Assembly (NCBI GenBank): GCA_905250125.1
Contig: CAJNOL010000024.1
Span: forward strand, 196,859-260,858
DNA from: Rotaria sordida
Taxonomy: Eukaryota > Rotifera > Eurotatoria > Philodinida > Philodinidae
Direction of reading: 5' to 3'
DNA length: 64,000 nt
Both the position numbers and the translations under genes were made by a program. This document shows positions 34,487-47,200 of this stretch, in pieces. The notes under the pieces are model-generated. The model had not been told where the DNA came from. It saw only the letters and a list, made by a program, of their open reading frames with translations, and made no database searches. Position 1 is the stretch's first letter, and each line of letters opens with the position of its first letter.

Positions 34487-37400
34487 TTATTCTTATGAAA
34501 CAATGAGAAATAAACTATCTACGAGAATATATGTATGTGTTGAAATAGATTGTTTTTGGTTGAATCAGTCACGAACGAGAAAAAAGTAAATTGGAAAAAA
34601 AAGAAGAAGAAAAAAAGAAATCGTTGTGAGAGGAGTCTCGAGTTGAATCTCCTATCGGCTTATAATTTTAACCAACGAGTGATAAGCATATGATAGATGG
34701 TGTTTTTATGCAATAAGTTATTCAACAATAAAGAAAACGTACAAAGACTAAAAATCTAGTTTATGCTTTTTTCTTTTTGATGTTTGAATTGATTAATCGA
34801 ATTATTTTTTATTTTAAACGTCATGTATCCAATATTGTGAAAAAGTAGATACAAAAAAAAAACCTAGCCTACAATAGAAGACCACCTTTGAAAGAGCGTT
34901 GTAAATTTCCATAACAGAAGATCAGACGGCGAATACGGTGTTTATTTGATGAGTAATAGAAAAATCTAGAATGGTTTGATTTCCCGAGCGAACTATCGAA
35001 TTTTCACTGGGTTTTCATCTACCTCAGATTATGTGAAAAATCAATTTTCAACTTTACACTTTGTATAAACAAAATTCTCTCATGTGTAAAAGCAAATTTT
35101 GTTCATATAGTTACATCTTCAGAAAGGAAATACTAGTTATACAATCAACTAATCTCATTGAAAACTTTGTTCGTGCAAATTTTGAAGTCAAAACTTGGAA
35201 ATCGATTTTCCACATGAACTGAGAGAGGTGAAAAATTCAGTAAAATTTCAATTGTTTGATCATTCTATACTTTTCTATTACTCATCAAATAACATAATCT
35301 CGGTCGAAAAGCAATTTGAAACGTGAAGAGATTTTCTCGCTAGTTTCTTTCATATGAACTGAGAACATTAGTATTTAATTAGACTTCTTTGTTCTTATGA
35401 AGTAACTTGAAAATATATTATCGAATTTATGGCTTTATGCACTCTATTCTCCATTTACAGATTTCCAACGAACAAATGTTACTCACTTTTATTACACATT
35501 GCGCAAGTGGGTTATCACTATGTTTACTAGGATGATTTATATTTCGCATTTGATTACAATGAATGTACACTTAATGATCTATGTTATACGTATTAGACAA
35601 TAGTCGTTCTGAGTGACAAGAAGGGAAAAGATTAATTCATTCTCTTTACCATTGTAAATGATGTAGATGTATTTGATCATATCTTAAATTAATTATCAGC
35701 TCACAGTTCATCTGACTTTATCAATATGTATGATATCAGATGTTATGCTGAATGTCCAGAGACATTCTAATATATACAGTCGTTATTCGTATCTCTTGAA
35801 ATCATCTTTTGAGTCAATTATCTTCTGCGTTATGTTTTACACTTAGTTTGCCTTTCTTTAGAGATGCTAATTCTTGGTTTTTTTTCTCTTTCTTTTTTTT
35901 TCTAGTGTTTTATATATCTTCTTAACAGATATACTTTCTATTAGCTAGCTGTCCCTTTAGGATATTTAAGGTCAGAAAGTGGAGCATAGCGAATAAATTA
36001 TATTATCGAAATTATGCATTTGTGTTATTGTTTCAAAATATCTGTAATAATGTATTATAAGATATACAATCGTATTTAAGTAAATCTTTAGATTCTTTCT
36101 AATATAAAAAAACAATAATTCTTAATGATAAAATCATATTCCAGCTTTTTAATCATATAAATAAATGCGGTATATATTTCGTTAGAAAATTTATTTGTTT
36201 AAATAATTTTCATTTTTAAGCAAAAAAATATATTACAGGTCCTTCAAGACAATTAAGACTTTCTATATCCAACAAAAAAAAATCTCAGTTCATAAAATCT
36301 ATGATTGATTTCAATCGAAATATACTATAAAAATAATGATCTATCAATTTGTAGTCAGTCATAAAAACTAAAGATTCTCAGAGAAGTTTTTCGTCTATCT
36401 GATTTTGAAATACTTCAAATAGATCTGCCATTAAAACTACGACATTTTTCAATATTTTGATTCTAGCACTGTATTTTTTTGTCAACTTTAAAATTTTTGT
36501 ACTAAAATGAACTTTTAGTTCTTATGGCTGACTGTTCATGGAGATTACCAATTGTTCTCCTAGAATTTGAAAAATTTTCGTGATCACCCTATAAATCATC
36601 AGTTATACTTCGAAATTCCACCTGATATTAGTGTCCTGTAACCACCTCGACCTGAAGCATGGGTCCGGATGCAAACTCGCTGGATGGGATCAGGTACCAC
36701 GTATGAAAAAATTGTCGGGTTGGTTTCGGATTTGAGATCATGCCCAGTACCCGATTCAGCAATATATCAGATTTCAACGTTTCAATAGAGTTTTCTTTCA
36801 AACTGTTTTATATATAAAAGCATAGAAATGAAAGCTAGTTCGATCATGATTGAGCAATTTATTGTATTTGAGAACAGATCACAGAAGTGAAAAGTGATAT
36901 TGTTTTACTAAGAGAATTCGTTTTTAATGAAAAATCATCTGCAGATGATGAGGAACCATATGACAAAGTAAAAGAGTATATAGATAGAAAAATACATTAT
37001 CAGAAAGGTACACATCTATTACCATGATGGAGAAAGCATTTATGTATGTATTCACAATTATGATATTTGGTATCGACACTGAGTTTCATTCCAGCAACAA
37101 GCAAACGTATACTTAGCGAAATCGATCAGATTTTAAAAGCACAAAAGACAATACATGAATTCTGGATCACTTATTTTTCTGTGGAATTCGAGACGGTCTC
37201 TTCTTTTTTGTTGCTGTTTATGTAAGAAACTAAAAAGTATACTTTTTTTATATAAAATAAAGATTTGAAAACTATACTATGACTGTGAAAGTATCTGCTG
37301 GATGTCGATTAGTTCCGATCTGAGTTTGAGTACGAAAAATCGTACTCGTGTAGGACACTATTTGATATATGGTTCACTTTGGTTTCTCTTTGTATTTGAG

Positions 37401-37830
37401 TTATGTTCCATGGAAAACCATTCTAATCGTCTCTAATGTGTTAAAACAAACTTCTATAGCTTGAATTTCAATTTTCCTAACGATATAATTTACAATGCAA
37501 TACATTTATTGATCTAAGTTTGCGAAAAAAAAACAAACATCATCAAGAAGAGCTAAGTGCATAAAAATAGAAATCAAATAGATAAAAGACAAAGATTAAT
37601 AAATGAGATTCGTGATAATAAAATAGAAAATAAAATGCATATATGACATAGATTATCACACATTCTAAAAATAAAAATCACTAAAGTGCGGAAGGAATGT
37701 TTGTTTCAGAAAAAAAAAAAAAAAACAAAACATTAATATTTGCCGAAATGTTCATAAAATAACACAATATATTTTGTTTCATTAGTTTGTTTTTATATTG
37801 ATTGTCAACTTATTTTGAAATTTTCATTTC
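34487..37830. other. Intergenic: GRP94 3' end to akirin start
   Basis: About 3.3 kb with no recognised gene. It contains the foldback element at 34930-35312 (listed). A slightly GC-richer patch at 36635-36780 (words GGGTCCGGATG, GATCAGGTACC, CCCAGTACCCGATTC) differs from its surroundings and may be a decayed repeat. Confidence 0.45.
34930..35312. repeat. Foldback element I
   Basis: An imperfect palindrome of about 380 bp. The left arm carries TTTATTTGATGAGTAATAGA at 34942-34961; the right arm carries its complement near 35272-35292. Inner pairs include ATGTGAAAAATCAATTTTCAA near 35030 with the complement of CCACATGAAC and neighbours near 35205. No coding capacity. Confidence 0.7.
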
Positions 37831-40800
37831 TTACAAATCCTTATGTGTTTTATCCGAGTTCTAAAACAAAACAGAAAAAAAACGAGAATCAAGAAAAAAT
37901 TTAAATAAAATTTTTATATACTTTTGTCGATGTTGTTTTTGAATTTGTTGCATCATTATCAACAATATCTTCTTCATAATTTGTATCAAGTTTAACTTGT
38001 TTTTCTTCATCGGTTGGTTCATCTTCAATTTGTTCATCTAATGAAATTCCCATAGCACGTCGTAACATTGATTCAATACGATCAGCAAAACCAACTGAAT
38101 CTTTTAAATCATAACCTGAACGAAGTGTTGCTGCTTCAATCATAACATTTGCTAAATCAAAAGCTATTTTATCATCTTTTGAATCTTGAATACGACGAAG
38201 TAAATCTTTAATAAGTGGATGACGTGGATTTATTTCTAATGATTTCTTTTGATTTAAATAAAAATTCATTGTTGCATCACCACCACTTTTTTGATAAGCT
38301 TGAGCACGTGCTATACGTTCCATATTACCATCATAACCATATTGTGATGCAACAAGTGCCATTGGTGTTTGTACAAGACGATCAGATATTTTAGCATCAC
38401 TGATTTTATCACTAAGTTTATCTTTAAGCCATGTTAATAATGGTTCATATAATTTTTCTAAATATTTTTTATGTTCTTCTTGTTTTTTATTAGATTTATC
38501 TAATTCTAAACCATCTTTAGCAACATTTTGAAATCTTTTTCCTTCATATTCAGGTAATGATTGTAAACAATATTGATCAACAGGATCAATTAAATAAAGA
38601 ATTTCATAACCTTTTCGTAATATACCTTCAACAAATGGTGATTTTTTTGCTTCATCAATTGACATAGCAGCAATAAAATAAATATGTTCTTGTTTTGGTT
38701 TCATACGTTCAATATATTCGGATAAACTTGTTTGTTTATCATCTGATAATGATGTTGTAAAACGTAATAATTTAGCTAAACGTGTACGATTTGCTGAATC
38801 ATCAATAACACCTAATTTTATATTTGTACCATATTCTTTCCAAAATGTAACATAATCTTCAGAAGAAAGTTTTTTTATCGTATCTAATGCTTTTCGTACA
38901 AGTTTTTTTTTAATAACTTTAAGTAATTTTGATTGTTGTAATGTTTCACGTGAAACATTTAATGGTAAATCATCACTATCAACAACACCACGAATAAATG
39001 ATAAATATTTTGGCATCATTTCTTCAAAATTATCTGTTATAAATACACGACGAACATAAAGTTTAATAGTATCAACTTTTTTATTATAATTAGAAAATAA
39101 ATCAAATGGTGCTGCTTTTGGTATATATAATATTGATTTAAATGTAACTTCACCTTCAGCAGTAAAATGACTAAAGATCAATGGATCTTCAGATTCTTTA
39201 GTAAATGATTTATAAAATGCATAATATTCTTCTTCAGTAACTTCAGATGTTCTAAATAAAGAAAAATTGTTATAATATAAAAAACTTGTCATTTAATATT
39301 TCCTTTAGCCGAAAAGACGACTATCAAGTTGAAATTCAAATGAAATAACTATGAACAAAAATTTACGGAAATTTAATTTAATACTTTGAAAAAATAAGCG
39401 TAGAAGATTGATTTTAAAAGTACAGTAAAACTTTTACTAGTGAACACCGCCTAATTATGGTCGTTCTTGGATCTGACGGATTTTAACTTCTTTCTACTGT
39501 ATACCACCTGTCTCTCATGTTTACTATGACTAGGTACACTTTATTTATGAATTCGCTATTGTATATGTGAAGAAAACAATGACATCATGACACAAAAACA
39601 TTGAATGATTTTTGAAAAAAAAAATCTTGTGCTGTATTTGAAAAATCTTTCAATTCAAATCATTTAGACGAAGATAGAAGAATAAGAGAATAAATCTTTA
39701 GGTTCTTTATCTAAGACTACTGTAGATGTAGATATCCTGAAAGCTTTTCTTGATTTCACAACAAACTATTCATTCATCGACTCTCTAAACTGAAACCTCA
39801 TCGTATAATGAACGTTTTTTCATAGTTCTTATGAGTGTTTACAATAGAGAGGTTTTACTATAAAAAAATATATAGAAATGATGTGTATAATTTTCGATTG
39901 CGCTGGGTGAGAAAATTCATTTTCATCTTATATTCTTTTCTAATAAATTTCTTGACTCAACTCAATCCACAAATATAGATATCATTTCTATATTTTTTTT
40001 TCGTGATAAAATGTTTCTCTCAATCCAACCTAGGCGATTATATTCCTTTAATAGAATGTATAAAAAATGAATTTTAGCCATACATCATCAATATTTAATC
40101 TAGACACTTACAGTAGTAATTTTTAACTTATATCATCCATTATATAATAATATACAGAAATCTGACTTTCCTGTGCATGTGTTTCAAATGGGACAAAAAA
40201 CCACTCGCAGTTTGAAATGGAACCGATCGTCTATTTTCTAACCGCCATTCTACTGATGGAACAGAGATATCTATGACGACATCAGTGCCGCGATAGATTT
40301 AGATTTCCGTCTTGTCGCAGTAGCCTTGTCCCTTCTAGGATCGCGTCGCGGCAGATTTCTAGCCGTGATAGACATCTCCGTGTCGGAATACCGACGGTAG
40401 CGTGAACCCGAGATTCGCAAGGCAATCTTGTACTCTTTGCCATTCTGAGTTTAGTACTTATTGGAAGAACACTGAAGAAACGAATTATCTCTGGCGAAAC
40501 ACGTTCACAAAACACGAAAGAAGTGTGCAATGTGTAAGCAATGGCGTAGGGCACCGCGAGTCTCTCGTACGAACATAGATGGAAATTGAAATTTACTATG
40601 TTCTATCTAATGAAGGAAAAGAACACGAAGATTTTAAAATTATTTTTGAAGTAGCTGAAATTGACAGTTTTCTCCTTTTGAAATCATTATGATCTTAATA
40701 ATAGTATATACGACGAGAAGTTCTGACAAACTGTTATGAAATTTTTATTTTAATGTTTTGTAACTTACTTTCGTTGCCAAATGGGTTTACTTTCATTCAT

Positions 40801-42101
40801 TAATTCCCAATTCCAAACAGTTTTATTAACAGTTTCAGTTTTCTTTTTCTTTTCTTCTTCTTTATCATCTTCAACAGCAACATCTTCATCTGTTTTCTTA
40901 TCAGTTTCAGCTGATTTTTTTGCTTCAGTAGTACCTTAAAATAATCAAGCTTGAAACATTTTCAAACACAAACAGAAAAAACAACAACAATAATCTTACC
41001 ATCATCATCATCAGATACTTCTTCTCTAACAGTTTTTGAATGCCATAAATAAATATTAAAATTAATAAATTGTGAATATCTACGAATAATTTCATCGAGT
41101 GTTGATGATTCTAAATATTCACCAGCTTCTTCTTTTATACGAAGACTAAAAAAGAAAAACCAAACAAAATTAAACTAATGGATACTATCATATTTAATTA
41201 TTTTTTACCTAACTGTTGTTCCACGACCAAGTGTATTACCACGTGGATCTTTAAATACATTAAATGAAGTTGAATCTGATTCCCAAATATATTGATCATC
41301 AGCATTATGTTTTGATGTAACAATAACTTTATCAGCAACAAGAAAGCATGAATAAAATCCAACACCAAATTGTCCAATAAGATCACTCATTGATGTACTA
41401 CCATCTTGTTGTGCTTTTTGAGCTTTATTAAAAAATTCTGATGTATCTGATTTAGCAATTGTACCAAGAAATTGAACAAGTTCAGTTTGTGTCATACCAA
41501 TGCCAGTATCTGTTATATGTAACATTCGATTTTCTTTATCGGCTTTAATACGTATTATTAATTCTTCTTTATCACCAAGTGCATTCTTATCCGTAAGAGA
41601 TAGAAAACGTATTTTATCAAGTGCATCGGATGCATTTGATATAAGTTCACGTAAAAAGATTTCTTTATTTTTATATAACGAATTAATAATTAATTTCATC
41701 ATACGATTAACTTCTGTTTGAAATTGATGTTTTTCAGATGCATCAACTAATGTACGAAATTCTTTAGCACTTAGACCATCTAATTTTATTGCTTCTTCTT
41801 CTCTATTAAATAAATAAGAAATAAATTTTAAAAAAAAACTGAATGAAGAAATTCTTTTTTCTTTTTAATATCATTACTTTTGAACAACTTCATCATCTGT
41901 TTTTGATCCATCTGTATGTTTTCCAATATCATCATCAACTTTTGGTGGAATTGGTGTTGATGTATCAATTTCATCTTCAGCTTGACAAATATCTAAAGAA
42001 AGTGATCGTGGATAAAATATTTTAAATGAAAAAAAAAGTTGAATCTTACTTGCAAAAAGTAATGCTCCAAGGAGAGCAGTGAATAGAAGCCACTTCAACA
42101 T
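37831..42101 (-). CDS. HSP90B1: Endoplasmin / GRP94 (ER HSP90)
   Basis: ATP-driven chaperone of the ER lumen that folds secreted and membrane proteins. Exons: 42101-42050, 41992-41878, 41802-41209, 41145-41000, 40934-40769, 39251-37922 (or to the stop at 37901) and a probable 30-base exon 37860-37831; about 810 aa (human 803). Residues 1-17 ([17 protein letters not shown]) are a signal peptide. The ATPase domain shows [28 protein letters not shown] and GQFGVGFYS. After an acidic linker come [101 protein letters not shown]. Reading through exon 6 ends KVYKNFI with no retrieval signal; splicing at the AAA/GTATAT donor to a strong acceptor gives NSDKTHKDL. Intron 5 (about 1.5 kb) holds a pogo-like MITE. 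An ERSE-like site lies about 170 bases upstream. Confidence 0.93.
39423..39860. mobile_element. Pogo/Tigger-like MITE in GRP94 intron 5
   Basis: The left end, directly after TA at 39421-39422, reads CAGTAAAACTTTTACTAGTG and continues AACACC. The right end near 39834-39860 is the reverse complement of TAGTAAAACCTCTCTATTGT followed by AAACACT, and is followed by TA. The CAGTAAAACCTCT start, about 27-base terminal repeats and TA duplication are typical of pogo/Tigger elements. The interior (about 380 bases) has no transposase, so it is non-autonomous. Confidence 0.75.
40195..40575. other. GC-rich island inside GRP94 intron 5
   Basis: About 380 bases whose base composition is clearly unlike the AT-rich intron around it, with many CG dinucleotides (GTGCCGCGATAG, GGATCGCGTCGCGGCAG, GTCGGAATACCGACGG). 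The last includes the small inverted repeat GTCGGAATACCGAC. A minus-strand frame (40554-40282, 90 aa) stays open, but its product resembles nothing known. It could be a mobile-element fragment or foreign DNA; no call is made. Confidence 0.5.
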
Positions 42102-42273
42102 GGCAAAATTTTTTCTTTGTTCAAGAAGAGAAAAAACTAACAAGTGACGATTGATTAATTAAATGAAGAAATGAAATTCTTTTAACGTTGTCGTGCTTAA
42201 TATGTACAACTGTTTAACAGGCGAAGACCAACACTTAATGTTCTGTTTACATTTGAATGATTGATTTAAATAA

Positions 42274-42292
42274 CCAATCAGTTATCGACGTG
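42274..42292 (+). promoter_or_regulatory. ERSE-like ER-stress element upstream of GRP94
   Basis: The sequence is CCAAT, nine bases, then ACGTG. The vertebrate ER stress response element is CCAAT-N9-CCACG, bound by NF-Y and ATF6/XBP1. Spacing is exact and the second half is an ACGT core, which XBP1/ATF6-type bZIPs favour. It lies about 170 bases upstream of the start codon of an ER chaperone known to be induced by unfolded proteins in other animals. The match could be chance in AT-rich DNA, but position and spacing argue for it. Confidence 0.45.
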
Positions 42293-42536
42293 TAGTGCCA
42301 TACCTGCAATGCCATGCAAACATCAGCATATTTTTATGTATGAGAAGATGGCGTTGATTATGGCACAAAAAAATAGAAATTTTTATTGTAAGAAATGAAT
42401 ATTTGGTTTTTCTTTTGTCTCGTTAATGCATTTATTGAATAGAATAAATGTCTAAAGAATACCTTTGAGGCTCATTGCGATAGAATGTTACATAGAGATG
42501 GCTGATTTCTCTTTTTCTAGAAAAAAAAACGAATAT

Positions 42537-42546
42537 NNNNNNNNNN
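42537..42546. other. Assembly gap (10 N)
   Basis: Ten undetermined bases; the real length of missing sequence is unknown. It lies in intergenic DNA upstream of GRP94 and interrupts no called gene. Confidence 0.99.
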
Positions 42547-44289
42547 TTTAGCTTCTCTCAGGTCCCAATCCATAATAATTTGGACTCGCAGCTCCCTATA
42601 GATGACTAAAGAGAATGTAGAAAAACTTTTGTAGAATGTGTTCAATCGCATTGTAACACAAGAAATACAACCTAAGCAACGTTGTGGATTCTTACCGATA
42701 CTGAAATTGTTCAATTTCTTCTATGACTTATCATTGTCAGAAACACTGGGTTTTTTTTTCATATATTCCATTACAGGCATGCTCGTTTATATGCTTATTT
42801 TTGTGAGGATTATCTGATAACATATTGATTGAAAATAATAACTAAATTTTATTTTTTTTCATTGATAGAAAAAAGTCCTTTTACAAGTATTGAATTACTG
42901 TTACTCTTGAAACATGTCGAATAATTCGATATATATATATATATACGACATTATTAACTCGATTTCTAGAATTAAAACAAATGATGAATACTAGTAGTTT
43001 TATGAGAGTTTTTATCGTTAATTTTACGGCATTTTATCTTCTGATAATTTGTACAATGCAATATTGACTATTGTAAGTTTTTCAACATCTAAAATAATGT
43101 TTATTTACTGTCAACATACTGATCTATATACTACCTTATACTAGTAGATATGTTTTCATCATAAATATTCTTATGATAAGAAAAATAAATACAAACAGTG
43201 TTGACAATGTCATTCAACTCTAGTCATCGGTGTGAATGATGTGTATTATCATGGTCATGTTGACGACTGTAACCTAATAGTCAATATGTTTACAAATTTG
43301 TGATTGTAACTGGAAGTTGGTCATAAATAATTACAAAAGTTAATACAGTTAGGTTTTCTCAATTTTTTTCTGAATCAGTATAACTATACATGATTATCAT
43401 AACATTTTTTGAATTGTTCATTATTAACTTGGTGAAAGAAAAACGTTTGTTATTTAATAATAAAAAATTTTTCTTTTTTTCATTGCAACCAATTCTGGTC
43501 GTTTTCACAATAAAATCAACACATCTGACTTTTTTTTCTCATTTCGTACTGACGTAAAAATTGGTTATTCTACATAAAAAAATATCATCATATTGCCTTG
43601 GATTGTCAAGCAAAATGTCTATACTCGACATTATCTTTTACTGGATTGTATCACTCAAAGCTAAACATGGAATACTAACGCGTACATAGCAAAATTTTTC
43701 TAGAACAACCAAAAAACGGCTGCCGCCGTTGCTCATACTAGTTGCTGAGGATTCCAATCGCTATGATATACAATTAGATATTAGATTTTTAAAAATCTTC
43801 GACGTTTCCCCAAATCAATTTTTAAAGATGTCACCGTTTGATTTCTTGTCAATAACTTTTCTACGATCTTTTTCTTCTTTTTTCATTACAAAATTTCTTG
43901 AAGTTAAGATTTTGAAAAAATTCATCGGAAAATTTCAGTCACCGCCACCACCGAAGCCCGACACTTTTGTAACCATTATCGAAGGCTAAGATTTTCATAG
44001 CCGTCGCTGCTGATCAATGCATTGCCTTACAGCTTTAATTGCACATACGATCGACATATCTCTTTTTTACATTTCTACTTTTCAAGTTTATAAATAATAC
44101 AACAAAAACAAAAAAAAACATATTTTTCAAACAATCGAAAATATCTACATACAAAACAAAACACATACACGCACAACAATGATCTAATTCATATAATACC
44201 AAAAGCCATTTATCTTAATACAATAAATAATAGAACATACTGAGCACCAAAAAGACAAAAAAAAATATATATCAAATAAAAGAAACAAG

Positions 44290-47200
44290 TCAAGGAGAAA
44301 ATGTTTTTGCACGTTCACGTAATTTAGTTATTTCACTTGATATAACTAATGATGGTCCTAATTTAATTTTCATTGTATCACGTAAATGTTCTTGAGTTAT
44401 TAATAATAAAGCTTGACCGTCTATTTCACTTTCATAAAATGCTTGACGTATTGTTTCGTTTGTTAAACGTGCAATGAATTGACCTACTTGTAAAACCTAC
44501 ACAAAAAAAAATCAACTATAGAAAATTATCTTTAAACAAAAAAATAATTTCAATTCTTACCGTCCATTTATTTGGATCAGTCGGTAGACCATGATCATGT
44601 GGTAATGGTATTTGCTCATTGATATTTGAGTCAATTGATTGTTGTACATTAATATTTTCTAATACCTTTAGAAAAATTTCGTTTTAGAATAAGAAAATAA
44701 TTTGTTCTTTTTTTTTTTGTTTATCTTACTCGTATTGGTTCATTAATTATTAATGGTTTATTTTCATTTGATTTTGATGAGCATAATATTGAGCAAAATT
44801 TTTTTTCTCGATCAAAAAATCTTTGTGAAATATCAATTTTTTGACATATAATACATTGAAGTTGATTATTATTATTATTATTTTGATTTAAATTATCATT
44901 AACTACAAATGGATGATCACTTTCACGTATGACAAAACCACCAATATAATGAACAGCAATATCATGATTTGATGATGATGATGATGAATTTTGTTGAATA
45001 ATATTCGAAAGATTTGAATTTGTTTGAGAATTTCTTTCAAAATTATGTGTTGGTGTTATGGAAGAAGTCGATGATTGAGAATATTCTTTTGTTACAGATT
45101 GAGATAAATATGGAAAAGTAGTTGATGATAATGATGAATTTGTAGTATTAGCTAGAGTATTAAATTTTGGTGATGTAAGTGTTTTTGTTGATGTGGTTCC
45201 ATTAAGTAATGATGGATATGAATATGGATATTGTTGTAATAATGAAGAATTAGTTACAGGAATTGTTGTCTAAAAATTTTATATATTGATGCTATATACA
45301 GATTATTCCAAAAGTTAGTCGTTAAATAAATCTGCAATAATTTTGCAACGATTCATATGAATTTTTCATAGGATGTTATTGAACGTTTTATTTTATATGA
45401 TTTCACTCATAAATGTTGAATCGGCATCAACACTAGAGTCTATCGAGTTTAAGGATTTCTGAGCTCAGACTCTACCCGAACCCGAATCTGAAAATTTTGT
45501 TTCGACCAGTGTTATGTTCGAAGTGTTCCCCTTCGAACATAAGACGGAACGAAACGAATAATGAGTACTCCTTTCTAGTACAGTGGTTAACACGACTGCC
45601 CGGAAAGCAGGAGATGCGTGGTTCGATTCCATGCGAAGGGGGATTATTCTTTTGTTCCGTTCTGTGGTCATACCATCACGTTGCTATCTCGCTGATAACA
45701 ACCCGTAACAACCAGATCCAAGTCCAGAAATTCTTGGACCTGAGAGGGTCTAGTGTTGACGCCAATCATTTGAAACAAAAGTTACGGATGAAATCATATA
45801 AAATAAAACTTCCAATAACATCTTATGAAAAGCTCATAGGAATCGTTGAAGAGTTATTGCAGTTTTATTGCACGACTGATTTTTATCTAACAGATTTCTT
45901 TTAAAATGCGAAGAAAATATTAGGAAAAGTATTTGTGATGTTTCAAAACAAGGGGTGTCCTTCCTGTCAATTTTGAAAAATATTCGTTTTTCTCCAAAGT
46001 TTTATCGTTTATTTTTGCTCAAAAACAAACCGTTCAATCTCCTTCCTGAAAATCTACTCAGCTTTAGCAAAAAAATCTTCCAATAGGACTCTTGAGTCAT
46101 CAACTCTCCAATCCTGAGGTCGTAATGATTGGGAGAAGATTGATGACTCACCTCTCGGAACGCCTCTAGTTATTAAAAAAACAAAAAGTTCGATCAAAAT
46201 AATTTTTCAGTGTTATAAAACATATATTCCTAAGATCATAGTTCGAACATCTATTCGTATTTAATTCTTCTAATAAATATAATACAATATTAAATGTACC
46301 ATAAAAATTTTTTATTCTTTAGATTTTATAAACTTACTATTTGATTTGGAAAAATAAATGAACTACAATTATTTGAATGATTAGATAATGTATTAAATGT
46401 TGTATTTGTTATATTTGGTTTAGTTAATTCAGTAGTTATTGTCGGTGGTGTTAGATCATTTTTTATTGGTTTATTTGTCAATGGATCTCGTTCATATAAT
46501 CTAAATATAAAATTTTATTTTGTATTTAAATGAATTTTTTTCATTTTTTATTCAATTAACCTTGGTCTTCCACGTTTCTTTTTCGATGTACTTGAACTAA
46601 TTTAAAAAAAAAAACATGAAAATAATAAAATATGAAGCAGGTTTTTTTTTTGTTCTATTTTACCTGCTTGATCGACGATGACGATGACTAACTTTCTCTG
46701 CTATTTGTGTTAATGATAATGAAAGATTACTATTTGTTGTATTTGATTCTTCTAACGATGAATTATTATTTCCTTTAATAATAGTTGTTGGTAGAAGTGA
46801 TGTTTGATGATTAATACCTGTTAATTGTTGTGTTGTCATTGTTGTTGTACCATTTGTTAAAGTTGCTAAAAAATGCTAAAAGTTTATTAATTTTGTTCAA
46901 AAAAACAAAACAAAAATTTACTTTGTTGTTGCATATCAATCGAAGAACTTGTTCGAACAGTTGTAATTGTTTGTGATGAATTTGATACTAATTCAAAAAA
47001 ATAAGAAATTTTTTCGTTAGAAATTTATTTCAACAACATACATAATGAACAATTACTATTTGTTGGAAATGAAGATATAACAGGTTGATTAGCAGTTGAA
47101 ACAACTGTAATAGGTGTTGCTTGAAGAACTTGTCCAACTTGATTTCGAAATGTAACTGGTTTTTGTCCATCATTAGAAACTTGAACAAGCTATAAGAAAA

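Larger units (their letters stand above)
42102..44289. other. Intergenic: polyhomeotic-like 3' end to GRP94 start
   Basis: About 2.2 kb. It holds the GRP94 promoter region with the ERSE-like site and the assembly gap at 42537-42546. A frame at 43729-43989 (86 aa) has no recognisable domain and was not called. (TA)n occurs near 42930. Confidence 0.45.

Noticed and set aside
43729..43989. 86-codon frame beside the assembly gap region
   Set aside because: No domain, no conserved motif; not distinguishable from chance.
45569..45643. A functional tRNA gene (Ser-GGA by position)
   Set aside because: Good A and B boxes, but the anticodon loop lacks the invariant T at position 33, the acceptor stem has a mismatch, a serine tRNA should have a long variable arm, and it lies in the middle of a palindrome. 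Kept as a tRNA-derived relic.
45497..45904. 135-codon open frame
   Set aside because: It runs through the arms and tRNA-like core of foldback element F; its openness is a by-product of the repeat and the product has no domain.
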